Counted from the stretch's first letter, positions 16,722 through 26,271 are shown. The stretch is DNA of 64,000 nucleotides from Flavobacterium panacis (GCF_024649945.1 NZ_JANKMS010000001.1:310001-374000), one strand, 5' to 3'. The notes: generated by a model not told the origin, from the letters alone. Numbers and translations are program-made.

Positions 16722-17474
16722 ATGCCCGGCGATGAATTTGATTTTCCTGTCGAAACACAGAAAGAGTTCTTTGAGCTCAGGGATCAGATCACAAATAATT
16801 ACATCTTGATCTCAGGCACTGAAAAGGATCTGCTCTCACACTTTTTTAAAAATACCAGAAACTTTCCCAAAGCCTTAAGTGAGGATTCAAACGGGATCTA
16901 TCTTATAATAGACGGAGACTGGGATTCTTTTGCGGCAGAAGAAAAGGTGAAAAATAAAGCTAAAGCTGATAAAGCGAGCTATTTCATAGACGGTTTTGTG
17001 CAGAATGAAATATTAAAGAACGATCTTCTGAAAAATTTGACCCCAATGAGGCTCGGCCTTGCAAAAGCACTGCTTTCCTTTGACCGGCTTACCAGACGAT
17101 CCATCGCCAACAGTTATTTTGAATTTCATGACCGCTACAAGGATGTTTCAGGACTGAATTTCGGAAGACGGTTCGGCGATTTTGACGGCGTAGGCCTGCT
17201 ATTGACATTTTATACAGACCAGATGGACTTTGAAATGATCAATACTTTAAATAATCTGGCAATAGAAAGCTGCAACCTCTTTACAGGCTATAAAAGCAAG
17301 TCAATGATTCTGATTTCGACAAACCGCAGCCACAGGTTCCTGTTCGCGCATATTGACAAAATTGAAAAATACAGCCCTCAGCATGAAGAAATGATAAGAA
17401 ACGATGTAAAGGCGCTCGGCTGGTTTACAAAACACACTTTTCTACACGGCACAGAAAAAGAGTTTCCAAAATAA
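16722..17474 (+). CDS. C-terminal half of the interrupted nuclease-like gene
   Basis: 250 residues in the same frame as the preceding half, separated by one TAA and 39 bp of open frame. It opens PGDEFDFPVETQKEFFELR and then contains YILISGTEKDLLSHFFKN, LTRRSIANSYFEFHDRY and the hydrophobic strands VGLLLTFYTD and SMILISTNRSH. Its end, HTFLHGTEKEFPK, resembles ends of the single-chain relatives. No motif gives a function. It could be translated on its own from 16722, but no clear ribosome site precedes that ATG. I think it is the remnant or readthrough product of one 427-codon gene; a true two-gene pair is the alternative. Confidence 0.6.
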   Translation: MPGDEFDFPVETQKEFFELRDQITNNYILISGTEKDLLSHFFKNTRNFPKALSEDSNGIYLIIDGDWDSFAAEEKVKNKAKADKASYFIDGFVQNEILKNDLLKNLTPMRLGLAKALLSFDRLTRRSIANSYFEFHDRYKDVSGLNFGRRFGDFDGVGLLLTFYTDQMDFEMINTLNNLAIESCNLFTGYKSKSMILISTNRSHRFLFAHIDKIEKYSPQHEEMIRNDVKALGWFTKHTFLHGTEKEFPK

Positions 17475-17869
17475 ATCTTTTGCTGGTGACACGTTTGGGA
17501 TATTCTTCGATCAGCGTCTTTTTATCGCATTGCTCAGCATTCCAGAAAAAAGAATCAGGTCTTCATATGAGCCCAGAATTTATCGTTCTACACCGCATTG
17601 AAGTTTCTTTGAAACTTTTGCAATATGTCCCGGTGCCGAATTAGAGCATTCGGTAATGGCTGCACCGTATCCTTGATTTTTTCCCACGTTTTTTACAGCC
17701 GGAAACTTTTTCCATTTTATCTGTTAGCTTTTGAAAGCGGTCTTCCCGCAGACATCCACGACGGAAATCCAAAGGATCTTTTGCTGCTTCATGTAAAAGT
17801 TAGTAAGAAAATGGGTTTCAAATTTAACACTTTTAACATTAATTTTAATTATTAGTAAATTTATATAAT
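17475..17869. other. Gene-poor spacer, possibly with a decayed minus-strand gene
   Basis: No intact gene. On the minus strand, between about 17790 and 17560, protein-like stretches appear in different frames (for example DRFQKLTDKMEKVSG and NALIRHRDILQKFQRNF) broken by shifts and stops, which suggests a relic. The 17800-17870 part is AT-rich and leads into a promoter. Confidence 0.3.
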
Positions 17870-17877
17870 TATATTTG
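17870..17877 (+). promoter_or_regulatory. Bacteroidota-type -7 box
   Basis: TATATTTG is an exact match to TAnnTTTG, 19 bp before the ATG of the small Cys-rich exported protein at 17897. I see no clean TTG at the expected -33 distance. Confidence 0.55.
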
Positions 17878-17896
17878 TTTCATATTTTTACTTTTC

Positions 17897-18265
17897 ATGA
17901 AAAGACTTCACATCATATTAATTGTTACCTTAGGCCTCTTTTTGATGCCGATGGCAAGTTTTGCATGTGGAAATCTTTCTAAGGAAGTTTCCTGCAAAAA
18001 GGAAGCTAATGCAGCCCATCATGATGACTGTTCAGAAAACAGCTGTCATTCAAAAAAGGGAAATCATGAAGGCTGTGGCGGAAAATGCGGGCATCGCACT
18101 TGCGGCTGCGTTTCAGTTTGCAGCGGGGGAATTGTTTTTTTAACCTACCCGGAATTCAAAAATACTTCTATCTGCCTTTTTTCTGAAAAACAGACATTCT
18201 ATAATTCAGAAACATCGATTTTATCGGGTTTCTACTCTATCTGGCTTATCCCTAAAATAAGCTAA
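17897..18265 (+). CDS. Small exported Cys/His-rich protein, DUF6660-like
   Basis: 122 residues. An N-terminal signal peptide (hydrophobic IILIVTLGLFLMPMASFAC) is followed by a Cys/His-rich stretch: CSENSCHSKKGNHEGC then CGHRTCGCVSVC. The C-terminus WLIPKIS parallels the WQPPK ends of the proteins at 37738 and 61408, so I treat the three as one family, probably DUF6660. The Cys/His content suggests periplasmic or surface metal binding; this is inferred. It sits at the head of the copper locus, downstream of a TAnnTTTG box, 152 bp before the HMA-DUF3347 gene. The frame, signal peptide and promoter support a real gene despite weak conservation. Confidence 0.65.
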   Translation: MKRLHIILIVTLGLFLMPMASFACGNLSKEVSCKKEANAAHHDDCSENSCHSKKGNHEGCGGKCGHRTCGCVSVCSGGIVFLTYPEFKNTSICLFSEKQTFYNSETSILSGFYSIWLIPKIS

Positions 18266-18417
18266 ATACCTTTTTTGACAGCCATAAGTGTGTCAAAAAA
18301 GGAAGCCTATCTGCCTCATTTTTTTAATTTTTCGCTTTTGTAGAATATTGTTCTATACGCCTTGTATGCACAATTATTTCTCAAAAGCATCATTTTCACT
18401 ATCAAATACATTTTAAA

Positions 18418-19263
18418 ATGAAATCAATTCAAAAAGGATTGATGGCAATTGCTCTATTGCTGTCAGTCATAGTGTTTGGCGCACCTGTAAAAAATGCAAA
18501 AACTGTAAATGCTAAAATTTACGGTAATTGTCTAATGTGCAAGACTGCTATTGAAAAAGCAGGAAACATCAAAAATATCGTTTCGGTAAACTGGGACCAA
18601 AACACCAAAATAGCGGCCATTACCTACGATGAGAAGAAAACAAATCAGGACGAGGTCCTAAAACGAATTGCCTTAGCCGGATATGACAGCGACCAGTTCT
18701 TAGCTCCTGCCGACGCCTATGCAAAACTTCCGCAATGCTGCCAGTATGAAAGAACAAATATGACGGCCCCAATAAAGAAATTGGATATGGACAAAATGGA
18801 TCATTCGCAGCATGCAGCCGCAATTCCTTCTGATGCACAAGAGAACAGTCCTTTTAAAGCAATTTTCGACAGCTATTTTGATCTAAAAGATGCTTTAGTG
18901 AAAACGGATGCTAAAACTGCCAGCGTGAAATCCAAAGAGCTTCTTGCTGCGGTCAATGCTGTTAAAATGGATAACCTAAAGCCAAAAGAACACACTGCAT
19001 GGATGAATGTAATGAAAAGTCTGGCTGCAGATGCAAAAAACATTTCCGAAAGCCAGGATATCAAAAAACAAAGAGAATCCTTTAAAAGCCTATCCAAAAA
19101 CACTTACGATCTTATAAAAACTACCGATCAGCCACAGCCGGTTTATTACAACCACTGCCCAATGGTTGATGCAAATTGGCTGAGCAAAGAAAGCGGGATC
19201 AGAAATCCGTATTACGGTTCGCAGATGCTTAGCTGCGGTTCGACAATAGAAACAATCAAATAA
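18418..19263 (+). CDS. Exported HMA-domain plus DUF3347 protein
   Basis: 281 residues. The signal peptide (GLMAIALLLSVIVFG) is followed by a heavy-metal-associated (HMA) ferredoxin-like domain with the metal site GNCLMCK (CxxC) at about 38-44. A His/Met linker (KMDHSQHAAA) follows, then a DUF3347 domain from about 145 to the end. The DUF3347 hallmark is YYNHCPMVDANWLS, then IRNPYYGSQMLSCGS, with conserved Cys, Met and Gly. DUF3347 proteins travel with CusAB-type copper efflux genes in Bacteroidota and are presumed periplasmic copper carriers. It is the first gene of a tight plus-strand series; the next DUF3347 lipoprotein starts 59 bp later. Confidence 0.85.
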   Translation: MKSIQKGLMAIALLLSVIVFGAPVKNAKTVNAKIYGNCLMCKTAIEKAGNIKNIVSVNWDQNTKIAAITYDEKKTNQDEVLKRIALAGYDSDQFLAPADAYAKLPQCCQYERTNMTAPIKKLDMDKMDHSQHAAAIPSDAQENSPFKAIFDSYFDLKDALVKTDAKTASVKSKELLAAVNAVKMDNLKPKEHTAWMNVMKSLAADAKNISESQDIKKQRESFKSLSKNTYDLIKTTDQPQPVYYNHCPMVDANWLSKESGIRNPYYGSQMLSCGSTIETIK

Positions 19264-19322
19264 GGCTATCTAACAAAAAGTGTTGGACAGAATGATATTT
19301 TGTAAATAATAAAACTAAAAAA

Positions 19323-20009
19323 ATGAAAAAATTAATTATCTCGACAATTGTAATGGCAGCTGTACTTACAGCATGCAATTCAAAAAACAAAGAAGTCACA
19401 GCTCCCGATGCTGCTGCTGTAACCCAGAATGACACGGAATTGTACGCCTGTTCTATGCATCCTGAAATTACGGGAAAAAAAGGAGACAAATGTTCCAAAT
19501 GCGGAATGGAATTAACAGAGCCTGTAAAACAAACTACTCAAAAAGGTGCAGAAATAAAAACTAGCCAAGCCAGTGCACCATTTTCTGCAGATGAAATTGT
19601 AAACAATTACCTGGCGCTTAAAAATGCATTAACAAAAGATGACACAAAAGGAGCAGCAGATGCCGGAAAAGCACTGCATGCAGCCTTTAACAAGGTAAAT
19701 CCAGATTTAATAGATGCTAAAATAAAAGCAGATTATCTCGATATTGCAGATGACGCCAAAGAACATGCCGAACATATCGGGGCCAATGGCGGTAATATCG
19801 AACACCAAAGAGAGCATTTCGCCCTGTTGAGTAAAGACATGAATGATGTGATCATGGTTTTCGGAACTTCAAAAACATTATATCAGGACTATTGCCCAAT
19901 GTATGACGGCGGGAAAGGGGCCATCTGGGTCAGTGAGACAAAAGAGATAAAAAACCCATATTATGGTTCTAAGATGCTTACCTGCGGTTCAATGAAAAAG
20001 CAATTGTAA
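19323..20009 (+). CDS. Lipoprotein with heavy-metal-binding domain and DUF3347
   Basis: 228 residues. Type II signal peptide (AAVLTAC, lipobox Cys about 18). Next comes a variant of the short heavy-metal-binding domain: YACSMHPEITG, then CSKCGMEL, where the usual CPMHP has become CSMHP. A DUF3347 domain follows (about 90-228), ending CPMYDGGKGAIWVS, then IKNPYYGSKMLTCGS. It should be anchored in the periplasmic side of a membrane and bind Cu or Ag through Cys and Met. It is 1 bp upstream of the haem-binding gene, so co-translation is likely. Paralogue of the genes at 18418 and 27505. Confidence 0.86.
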   Translation: MKKLIISTIVMAAVLTACNSKNKEVTAPDAAAVTQNDTELYACSMHPEITGKKGDKCSKCGMELTEPVKQTTQKGAEIKTSQASAPFSADEIVNNYLALKNALTKDDTKGAADAGKALHAAFNKVNPDLIDAKIKADYLDIADDAKEHAEHIGANGGNIEHQREHFALLSKDMNDVIMVFGTSKTLYQDYCPMYDGGKGAIWVSETKEIKNPYYGSKMLTCGSMKKQL

Positions 20010-20010
20010 A

Positions 20011-20481
20011 ATGAAGCGGTTCACCAGAAAGATTCTTTTTACTGGGTTAATTATTTTTCTACTGATGCAATTGTATCAGCCTGCCCGAAATTCCGATTAC
20101 GGGCAGGTTTTACCAATTCACATTTCAAAAGTATATCCCATTCCCAAAAATGTACAAGCGATTCTTGAAACCTCCTGTTATGATTGCCACAGCGACAACA
20201 CACAATATCCATGGTACTCCTACATCCAGCCAGCGCGTACCCTTATGGAAGGACACATAAAAGAAGGAAAAGAAAATTTGAATTTCAGCCAATGGGGAAA
20301 CTATTCCAAAAGAAAGCAGCAGAATAAATTAGACCGGATTTCAAAGCAGATAAAAGCAAACGAGATGCCATTGCCTTCTTACACATTAATCCATAAAAAT
20401 GCAGTATTGACAGCTGTTCAAAAAGAGCAGCTTATAAGCTGGATTGAAAAAGTAAATGATAGTCTTTCTAAAATAAATTAA
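20011..20481 (+). CDS. Haem-binding domain protein (cytochrome c-like)
   Basis: 156 residues. An N-terminal membrane anchor or uncleaved signal (LFTGLIIFLLMQLY) is followed by a single c-type haem site, CYDCH, within TSCYDCHSDNTQYPWYS. Then come MEGHIKEGKENLNFSQWG and a conserved MPLPSYTLIH stretch whose Met/His may be the second axial ligand. This is the Haem_bd family of Bacteroidota, periplasmic and probably electron-carrying. It lies between DUF3347 and the cusA pieces with 1- and 4-bp gaps, so it is made together with the efflux pump; a redox role in copper handling is inferred. Confidence 0.85.
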   Translation: MKRFTRKILFTGLIIFLLMQLYQPARNSDYGQVLPIHISKVYPIPKNVQAILETSCYDCHSDNTQYPWYSYIQPARTLMEGHIKEGKENLNFSQWGNYSKRKQQNKLDRISKQIKANEMPLPSYTLIHKNAVLTAVQKEQLISWIEKVNDSLSKIN

Positions 20482-20485
20482 ACCT

Positions 20486-21796
20486 ATGGTACACAAATTA
20501 ATAGAATGGTCCCTGCGTAACCGGTTCATCATATTACTATTATCCGCAGGAATATTTGTTTGGGGTATTATCTCTATTCAAAAAAATCCCATCGATGCTA
20601 TACCCGACTTATCTGAAAATCAGGTAATCGTTTTTACAGAATGGATGGGACGTGCTCCACAGCTCGTTGAAGACCAGATCACCTACCCCTTGGTAACAAA
20701 CCTTCAGGGATTGCCTCAAATTAAATATGTAAGGGCAGCTTCCATGTTTGGCATGAGTTTTATCTATGTCATTTTTGAGGATGATGTCGATGTATACTGG
20801 GCAAGATCAAGAGTGCTGGAAAGGCTCAGTACTATTAGCAGCACCCTGCCCAAAGGAGTTGCCCCACAGTTGGGGCCTGACGGAACCGGGGTTGGTCATA
20901 TACTATGGTATACCCTTGATGCTCCAGGTATTGATCTGGGAGAACAAAGGGCCCTGCAGGACTGGTACGTGAAGTTTGCTCTGCAGAATGTTCCGGGAGT
21001 AAGTGAAATTGCCTCTTTTGGAGGATTCCAGAAAGAATATCAGGTTACACTTGATCCAAACAAACTGCTGTATTACAAGCTGTCTGTCCCGGAGGTCATA
21101 GGCGCCGTGCGTGCCAATAACAATGAAAGCGGCGGAAGAAAATTCGACATGAGTGATATCGGCTACATCATTAAGACATCCGGTTATCTTAAATCCATTA
21201 AGGAGATCGAGGATATCCCGCTGAAAAACCAGAATGGCATTCCTGTAAAAGTAAGCGATATAGGAACTGTCCAGATGAGCGGGGAAACCCGATTAGGCAT
21301 CTTTGACCATAATGGCACAGGTGAAGCCGTTGGAGGTATAGTGGTTATGCGTTACGGTGAAAACGCAGATGCCGTTATTGATAATGTCAAAGAAAAGATG
21401 AAGGAAGTTGCCAAAGGGCTACCCAAAGGAGTAAAATTCAACATTGTATACGATCGGGGGCATCTGATAAAAGAATCTATTGATTCGGTTAAACGAACTT
21501 TGATTGAAGAGATGCTCGTAGTATCCCTTATCGTTATTATTTTTCTTTTTCACTGGCGCAGTGCGTTAAGTATTATCATCCAGATCCCAATTACAATTGC
21601 AGCAAGTTTCATACTGCTTAATGCTTTTGGTATCTCATCCAATATAATGTCATTAACGGGTATTGCTTTGGCTATTGGTGTTATTGTCGATAATGGAATT
21701 ATAATGAGCGAGAATGCTTATCAGCATCTATCACAGCGTTACGCCCAATGGCAGTCCGAACAAAAAAATGAAACAAACCGAGATGAAAAGAATTAA
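20486..21796 (+). CDS. cusA: CusA/CzcA-family RND efflux permease, N-terminal part (frameshifted)
   Basis: 436 residues carrying TM1 and the first large periplasmic (porter) loop: IIQKNPIDAIPDLSENQ-type start, then PLVTNLQGLPQIKYVR and TM2-TM4. TM4 has GIALAIGVIVDNGIIMSENAY with the single Asp of CusA (Asp405 equivalent). The frame ends at TAA 21794-21796 in the cytoplasmic loop after TM4, while the rest of the pump continues in the +1 frame. An A7 run at 21762-21768 marks the likely slip: with six A the two pieces join into one protein of about 1076 residues, the normal CusA length. A sequencing error, a real inactivating mutation or a coupled split gene are all possible. Substrate Cu/Ag is inferred from neighbours. 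Confidence 0.85.
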   Translation: MVHKLIEWSLRNRFIILLLSAGIFVWGIISIQKNPIDAIPDLSENQVIVFTEWMGRAPQLVEDQITYPLVTNLQGLPQIKYVRAASMFGMSFIYVIFEDDVDVYWARSRVLERLSTISSTLPKGVAPQLGPDGTGVGHILWYTLDAPGIDLGEQRALQDWYVKFALQNVPGVSEIASFGGFQKEYQVTLDPNKLLYYKLSVPEVIGAVRANNNESGGRKFDMSDIGYIIKTSGYLKSIKEIEDIPLKNQNGIPVKVSDIGTVQMSGETRLGIFDHNGTGEAVGGIVVMRYGENADAVIDNVKEKMKEVAKGLPKGVKFNIVYDRGHLIKESIDSVKRTLIEEMLVVSLIVIIFLFHWRSALSIIIQIPITIAASFILLNAFGISSNIMSLTGIALAIGVIVDNGIIMSENAYQHLSQRYAQWQSEQKNETNRDEKN

Positions 21797-23717
21797 AAAT
21801 ATATTTCGCAAAAAGCCACAGTGGATATCCGAAGAGGAAAGAATACAAATAATTGAGAAAAGCAGCAAGCAGGTTTCTCGCGGCGTATTCTTTGCCACTG
21901 TTATTATAATCACTTCTTTCCTGCCTGTATTTATGCTTAGCGGTCAGGAAGGGAAATTATTCCATCCCCTGGCCTACACAAAAACCTTCATATTGGTTGT
22001 GGATGCACTGCTTGTACTTACGCTGGCACCGGTACTGATTTCTTTTTTTATGAAAGGAAAATTCAGGCCTACCGATTCCCATCCCGTTAATCGTTTTCTT
22101 GAAAAAGGATATGAGCCCATTATAAGATGGGTTCTCAAATGGAGAAAAACAACCCTGACGGTTAACATCTTGGCTTTGTTGATTTCCATTCCATTGTTGA
22201 TGCGCCTTGGAACAGAGTTCGTCCCGCCCCTTGATGAGCAGAGCATCTTGTTTATGCCTGTCACGCTGCCTGATATCTCGAATGGAGAAATTAAGCGCAT
22301 CTTGCAGGTACAGGATAAAATAATAAAATCGGTTCCTGAAGTAGAAAGCGTACTGGGAAAAGCCGGAAGGGCAAACACAGCTACGGATAATTCCCCAATG
22401 AGCATGATTGAGACCATAATATTGCTCAAACCAAAATCACAGTGGCGTGAAGGAATTGATAAAAAAGATATTATTAAGGAGCTTGATACCAAACTTCAGA
22501 TTCCGGGCGTAGTAAACGGCTGGACACAGCCAATTATCAACCGTATCAACATGCTTGCAACAGGTATTCGTACCGACGTGGGAATTAAGGTCTATGGACA
22601 AAACCTCGACACCATTGCACGTGTATCTGAGAAAGTAAAAATGGCATTAGAGGGAACGCCAGGGGTTTCCGACTTATTTGTGGATCCTATAACCGGCGGC
22701 AAATATCTAGATGTAAATGTCAATCGCCCGGAACTGGCCCGGTATGGATTAACCGCGGATGATGTAAACCAAACCGTGGAATTTGCTTTAGGCGGTGCAT
22801 CTATTGGCAATACAGTTGAAGGGCGAAGACGTTTCTCAATCAGTGTGCGTATGGCTCAGGACTATAGAAACAGTGTGGAACGCATCAAACGTATCCCCTT
22901 GCAGTCCCCAACCTTTGGAGAGGTTCCCCTTTCTGCTGTTGCTGATATTAAGTTTGTAGACGGCCCTCCTATGATCAGTTCAGAAAATGCGCTCCTGCGC
23001 GGGGCCGTTATGTTCAATATCCGCGACCGTGATATGGGAGGAACTGTTCAGGAAGCCATGAAAAAATTAGAAAATGCCAAAGAAATACTCCCACAAGGGT
23101 ACTTTATAGAATGGAGCGGACAATATGAAAACCTGATCAGCGGAGAAAAGACCCTTAAAATCATTGCCCCAATCGTATTGCTTGTTATTTTCTTCTCTCT
23201 CTATTTTGCTTTTAACTCTCTCAGAGAAGCCTTCCTGAGCCTTATAACAGTGCCTTTTGCTTTAATTGGAGGTGCCTATATAATCTTTTTCTGGGATGTC
23301 AATCTATCAGTGGCTGTAGCAGTTGGATTTATTGCCCTGTTCGGAATTGCTGTCGAAACCGGAATAGTGATGGTCATTTATCTCAATGATGCAATGGAGC
23401 AGCTCATCAGGGCCAAAGGAAATTCAAGTGAAACAATCACAAAAGAGGATCTCAGGGAATATGTGGTGCATGGCGCCGCAAAACGGCTTCGTCCAAAACT
23501 AATGACAGTCTGCGTTTCATTATTTGGACTGGTTCCCGTCCTATGGTCTAATGGCGTTGGAATGGATGTAATGAAGCCAATTGTATTGCCTATGATTGGC
23601 GGGGTATTTACCTCTGCCGTACATATCTTATTAGTAACCCCGCTTATTTTCCTAATGTCTAAAGAATATGAATTACGAAAATATGGAAAACTTGAAGTAC
23701 ATGATGTCAAACATTAA
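21768..23717 (+). CDS. cusA: CusA/CzcA-family RND efflux permease, C-terminal part
   Basis: The frame opens before 21714 and could start at ATG 21714, 21768 or 21783; I chose 21768, just after the A7 run. It holds TM5-TM12 and the second porter loop: FLPVFMLSGQEGKLFHPLAYTK, trimmed here to its start; then NMLATGIRTDVGIKVYG, whose Met matches the copper-site Met573 of CusA. Later segments include VAVGFIALFGIAVETG and KRLRPKLMTVCVS. Nothing else in it looks damaged. It overlaps the end of the N-terminal part, so translational coupling could still yield a two-piece pump. The tolC-like gene begins inside its last codons. Confidence 0.83.
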   Translation: MKQTEMKRIKNIFRKKPQWISEEERIQIIEKSSKQVSRGVFFATVIIITSFLPVFMLSGQEGKLFHPLAYTKTFILVVDALLVLTLAPVLISFFMKGKFRPTDSHPVNRFLEKGYEPIIRWVLKWRKTTLTVNILALLISIPLLMRLGTEFVPPLDEQSILFMPVTLPDISNGEIKRILQVQDKIIKSVPEVESVLGKAGRANTATDNSPMSMIETIILLKPKSQWREGIDKKDIIKELDTKLQIPGVVNGWTQPIINRINMLATGIRTDVGIKVYGQNLDTIARVSEKVKMALEGTPGVSDLFVDPITGGKYLDVNVNRPELARYGLTADDVNQTVEFALGGASIGNTVEGRRRFSISVRMAQDYRNSVERIKRIPLQSPTFGEVPLSAVADIKFVDGPPMISSENALLRGAVMFNIRDRDMGGTVQEAMKKLENAKEILPQGYFIEWSGQYENLISGEKTLKIIAPIVLLVIFFSLYFAFNSLREAFLSLITVPFALIGGAYIIFFWDVNLSVAVAVGFIALFGIAVETGIVMVIYLNDAMEQLIRAKGNSSETITKEDLREYVVHGAAKRLRPKLMTVCVSLFGLVPVLWSNGVGMDVMKPIVLPMIGGVFTSAVHILLVTPLIFLMSKEYELRKYGKLEVHDVKH

Positions 23718-24951
23718 AATACTGGCAGTACTATTGCTTTTGCTGCCATTACAGCTATTGAGCCAGACCAAACAGGTCTTGTCTCTTGATACGATCCTTC
23801 AGAGGATTGATAAAAAAAACGTGCTGCTGCAGAGTTATAACTTAAAGGCAGAAGGGTTCAAATACAGCGCCGATGCCGCTACGGCATGGATGGCGCCAAT
23901 GGTGGGTGTCGGGACATTTATGACGCCCTATCCTTTTCAGGAAGTTATGGATGACCGCGACAAAGGATCTTTAATGTTCAGAGTTGAACAGGATATCCCA
24001 AATTTCGGAAAATTAAACAAAAAGAAAAAATTCATCCAGTCCCAGGGAAATATTGAGAATGCTACCCGTGCTGTTACCCTTAACGATTATAAGGCGAAAG
24101 CCAAACAGCTCTACTACAGCTGGATGGTGGCCGAACAGCGCATCAAAGTCTTGGATCGGAACGAAAAAATTATGATTACCATGAAGAAAATTGAGGAAGT
24201 AAGGTATCCCTACAATCAGTCTCAATTGGGCAATGTGTATAAGATTGATGCCCGGCTCGAAGAAAATAAAAATATGATCCGCATGCAGGAAGGTGAAATA
24301 GCCAAAGCAAGGGCCTGGCTTAACAGTTTGATGAACCAGCCCGGGAATGCCGATTTTTCGATAGACACAACCGCTGTTCCGGTCTTTAATCCCGCTCTTC
24401 ACGATACCACAAGCATAGCTGCCGCACGCGGAGACATCAAAAAAATGAATGCCGGAATTGAATCAATGCAATTGAGCATAGAGGCAATGAAAGCTGAAAA
24501 AAATCCTTCTTTCAAATTTCAGTTTGACCATATGAATTCATTTGATAAAATGATGCCTAAAGCCTATTCTGCAATGGCGATGGTGTCCATTCCAATTGCT
24601 CCGTGGTCATCAAAAATGTATAAATCAGATGTCAAGGCAATGCAGTATAATGTACAGGCAATGCAGAAAGAGAAATCTGCCATGCTGCAGGAAACCCAGG
24701 GGATGCTGTATGGCATGCAATATGAAATACTGACCATGCAAAAAAAGATTCAGGGCCTCGAAACAAAAATAATCCCTTCTATGCAAAAATCCTTGGATGT
24801 AAACTTTCTGAACTATCAGGAAAACAAACTGCAGATTCCTGTAGTAATTGATTCCTGGGAAGCTTTAAATATGCTGCAGAATAACTTATTGGATGAAAAA
24901 TTAAAACTATATCAAATGATTGTCGATTATGAAAAAGAACTATATCGCTAA
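23701..24951 (+). CDS. cusC: TolC-family outer-membrane efflux channel (CusC/CzcC-like)
   Basis: About 416 residues from the preferred start at 23701 ([22 protein letters not shown], a signal peptide ending LLSQ). The body has two outer-membrane-efflux repeats rich in coiled coil: [28 protein letters not shown] and the late [11 protein letters not shown]. It is Met-rich in the second half, as in copper-pump partners. The start overlaps the cusA end by 17 bp and its own end overlaps the adaptor start by 23 bp, so the pump, channel and adaptor are translationally linked. It would form the outer-membrane exit duct of the tripartite pump. Confidence 0.86.
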   Translation: MMSNIKILAVLLLLLPLQLLSQTKQVLSLDTILQRIDKKNVLLQSYNLKAEGFKYSADAATAWMAPMVGVGTFMTPYPFQEVMDDRDKGSLMFRVEQDIPNFGKLNKKKKFIQSQGNIENATRAVTLNDYKAKAKQLYYSWMVAEQRIKVLDRNEKIMITMKKIEEVRYPYNQSQLGNVYKIDARLEENKNMIRMQEGEIAKARAWLNSLMNQPGNADFSIDTTAVPVFNPALHDTTSIAAARGDIKKMNAGIESMQLSIEAMKAEKNPSFKFQFDHMNSFDKMMPKAYSAMAMVSIPIAPWSSKMYKSDVKAMQYNVQAMQKEKSAMLQETQGMLYGMQYEILTMQKKIQGLETKIIPSMQKSLDVNFLNYQENKLQIPVVIDSWEALNMLQNNLLDEKLKLYQMIVDYEKELYR

Positions 24952-26260
24952 GTTGGCAGCATTGTCATTGGTTTCTATATTAGTATTGACAGCCTGTAAC
25001 AATAAAACCGAGCATAACAGTAAGCCAGTGCATCAGCATAGTGCAAATCAGAAATATACTTGTCCAATGCATCCCGAGGTTATTCTGGATAAGCCAGGCA
25101 GCTGCCCGATATGCGGTATGGAATTGGTTCCAAGACATACCCCTGGTACGGAAACAGCTATAGACAGCAGCCTGAAACACCTTATAAAACCAGTCAATGA
25201 ACAGGTCGTTTCTAATATATCTGTCATAAAACCTGAGAAAGGGACTAAAATAATCTCCATGCAGGTACAAGGAATTATTACCTACGACAGCCGCGGCCAG
25301 ACCAGTATTTCCAGCAGGGTAAGCGGGAGGATCGAACGCCTGCTGATTAAGTACAATTATCAGCCCGTAAAAAAAGGACAGTTGATCATGGAAATCTATT
25401 CACCTGATCTGGCTGCCGCGCAAAGAGAATTGTTGTTTATTTATCAATCTGACCCCCACAATCCAATGCTTCAAAAAGCAAAAGAAAGGCTGTCTTTGTT
25501 AGGCATGCAGCAAAAACAGATCCAACAGGTATTAAAAACAGCTAAAATTTCCTATCGCATCCCGGTTTACAGTAACGCCTCCGGATACATCTTGGACAAC
25601 AGTGCAGCGGCAAACGCGTCTGCAGCAGCTCCGGCGGCTTCTTCTCAAAGCGCCGCGTCAGATGATGGTATGGGCGCAATGGGTTCAAGTGGCAATGCAG
25701 CGTCAGCCAGCAGTGCATCTTCCCCTGCAGCACCAGCTGTTATCCTGAGAGAAGGGCAATATATTGGTGCGGGACAATCCCTTTTTACAATTTATACCAA
25801 CAAAAACCTTATCGCCGAATTTGCTTTTGATCCATCGGTGGCATCCCGGGTTAAAAAAGGACAAAAATTGGTGTTTTATGAACCGTCAGATAAGCAAACC
25901 GTGTATAGCGGCACCATCGGACTTATTCAGCCCGTCTTTAAAGAGGGAGGCAACTTTACCATAGCACGTATTTATTTGCAGGATAACAAATTTCAGACCG
26001 GCAAATTAGTTACTGCTGCCATTCCAATTGTCAGTAAAGGCTGGTGGCTTCCGCAAAGTGCCGTTCTTAATTTGGGAAATAAGTCCATTGTTTTCAAAAA
26101 AGAGCAGGACGTGTTTGTTCCCCGAGAAGTTAAAACGAAAAACAATGCTGATGGAATGGTGCTAATCGATCAAGACATAAGTGATTGGGATATTGCCAGT
26201 AATGCTGCCTACATGATAGACAGTGAGAGTTTTATCAAGACAGTTTCAGAACATAAATAA
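24929..26260 (+). CDS. cusB: CusB-like RND periplasmic adaptor with heavy-metal-binding domain
   Basis: About 443 residues from the Met at 24929. Lipoprotein signal (LVLTACNN). The heavy-metal-binding domain [10 protein letters not shown], then [11 protein letters not shown], is at about 43-67. A membrane-fusion core follows: barrel-sandwich halves around [20 protein letters not shown] and YILDNS, and a helical hairpin ([14 protein letters not shown] region). Unusual is a 50-residue Ala/Ser/Gly/Met-rich insert (about 222-272, for example [18 protein letters not shown]) between the hairpin and the second lipoyl half, not expected in CusB. It begins inside the cusC gene. It is one of two different adaptors in the operon; the other starts 11 bp downstream. 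Confidence 0.87.
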   Translation: MKKNYIAKLAALSLVSILVLTACNNKTEHNSKPVHQHSANQKYTCPMHPEVILDKPGSCPICGMELVPRHTPGTETAIDSSLKHLIKPVNEQVVSNISVIKPEKGTKIISMQVQGIITYDSRGQTSISSRVSGRIERLLIKYNYQPVKKGQLIMEIYSPDLAAAQRELLFIYQSDPHNPMLQKAKERLSLLGMQQKQIQQVLKTAKISYRIPVYSNASGYILDNSAAANASAAAPAASSQSAASDDGMGAMGSSGNAASASSASSPAAPAVILREGQYIGAGQSLFTIYTNKNLIAEFAFDPSVASRVKKGQKLVFYEPSDKQTVYSGTIGLIQPVFKEGGNFTIARIYLQDNKFQTGKLVTAAIPIVSKGWWLPQSAVLNLGNKSIVFKKEQDVFVPREVKTKNNADGMVLIDQDISDWDIASNAAYMIDSESFIKTVSEHK

Positions 26261-26271
26261 AAAAATAGGCT

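Noticed and set aside
17625..17855. Plus-strand 76-codon frame before the copper locus
   Set aside because: Unconvincing composition, no ribosome site, and it overlaps the promoter region; relic-like protein signal is on the other strand.
21762..21768. Programmed frameshift at the A7 run in cusA
   Set aside because: The shift needed is +1, whereas A-run slippage usually gives -1, and no stimulatory structure is evident; an indel is simpler.
21974..22492. Minus-strand open frame of 172 codons opposite the RND pump
   Set aside because: It lies wholly inside the well-supported cusA coding sequence; its Ser/Ile-rich translation resembles no family and comes from codon bias on the other strand.
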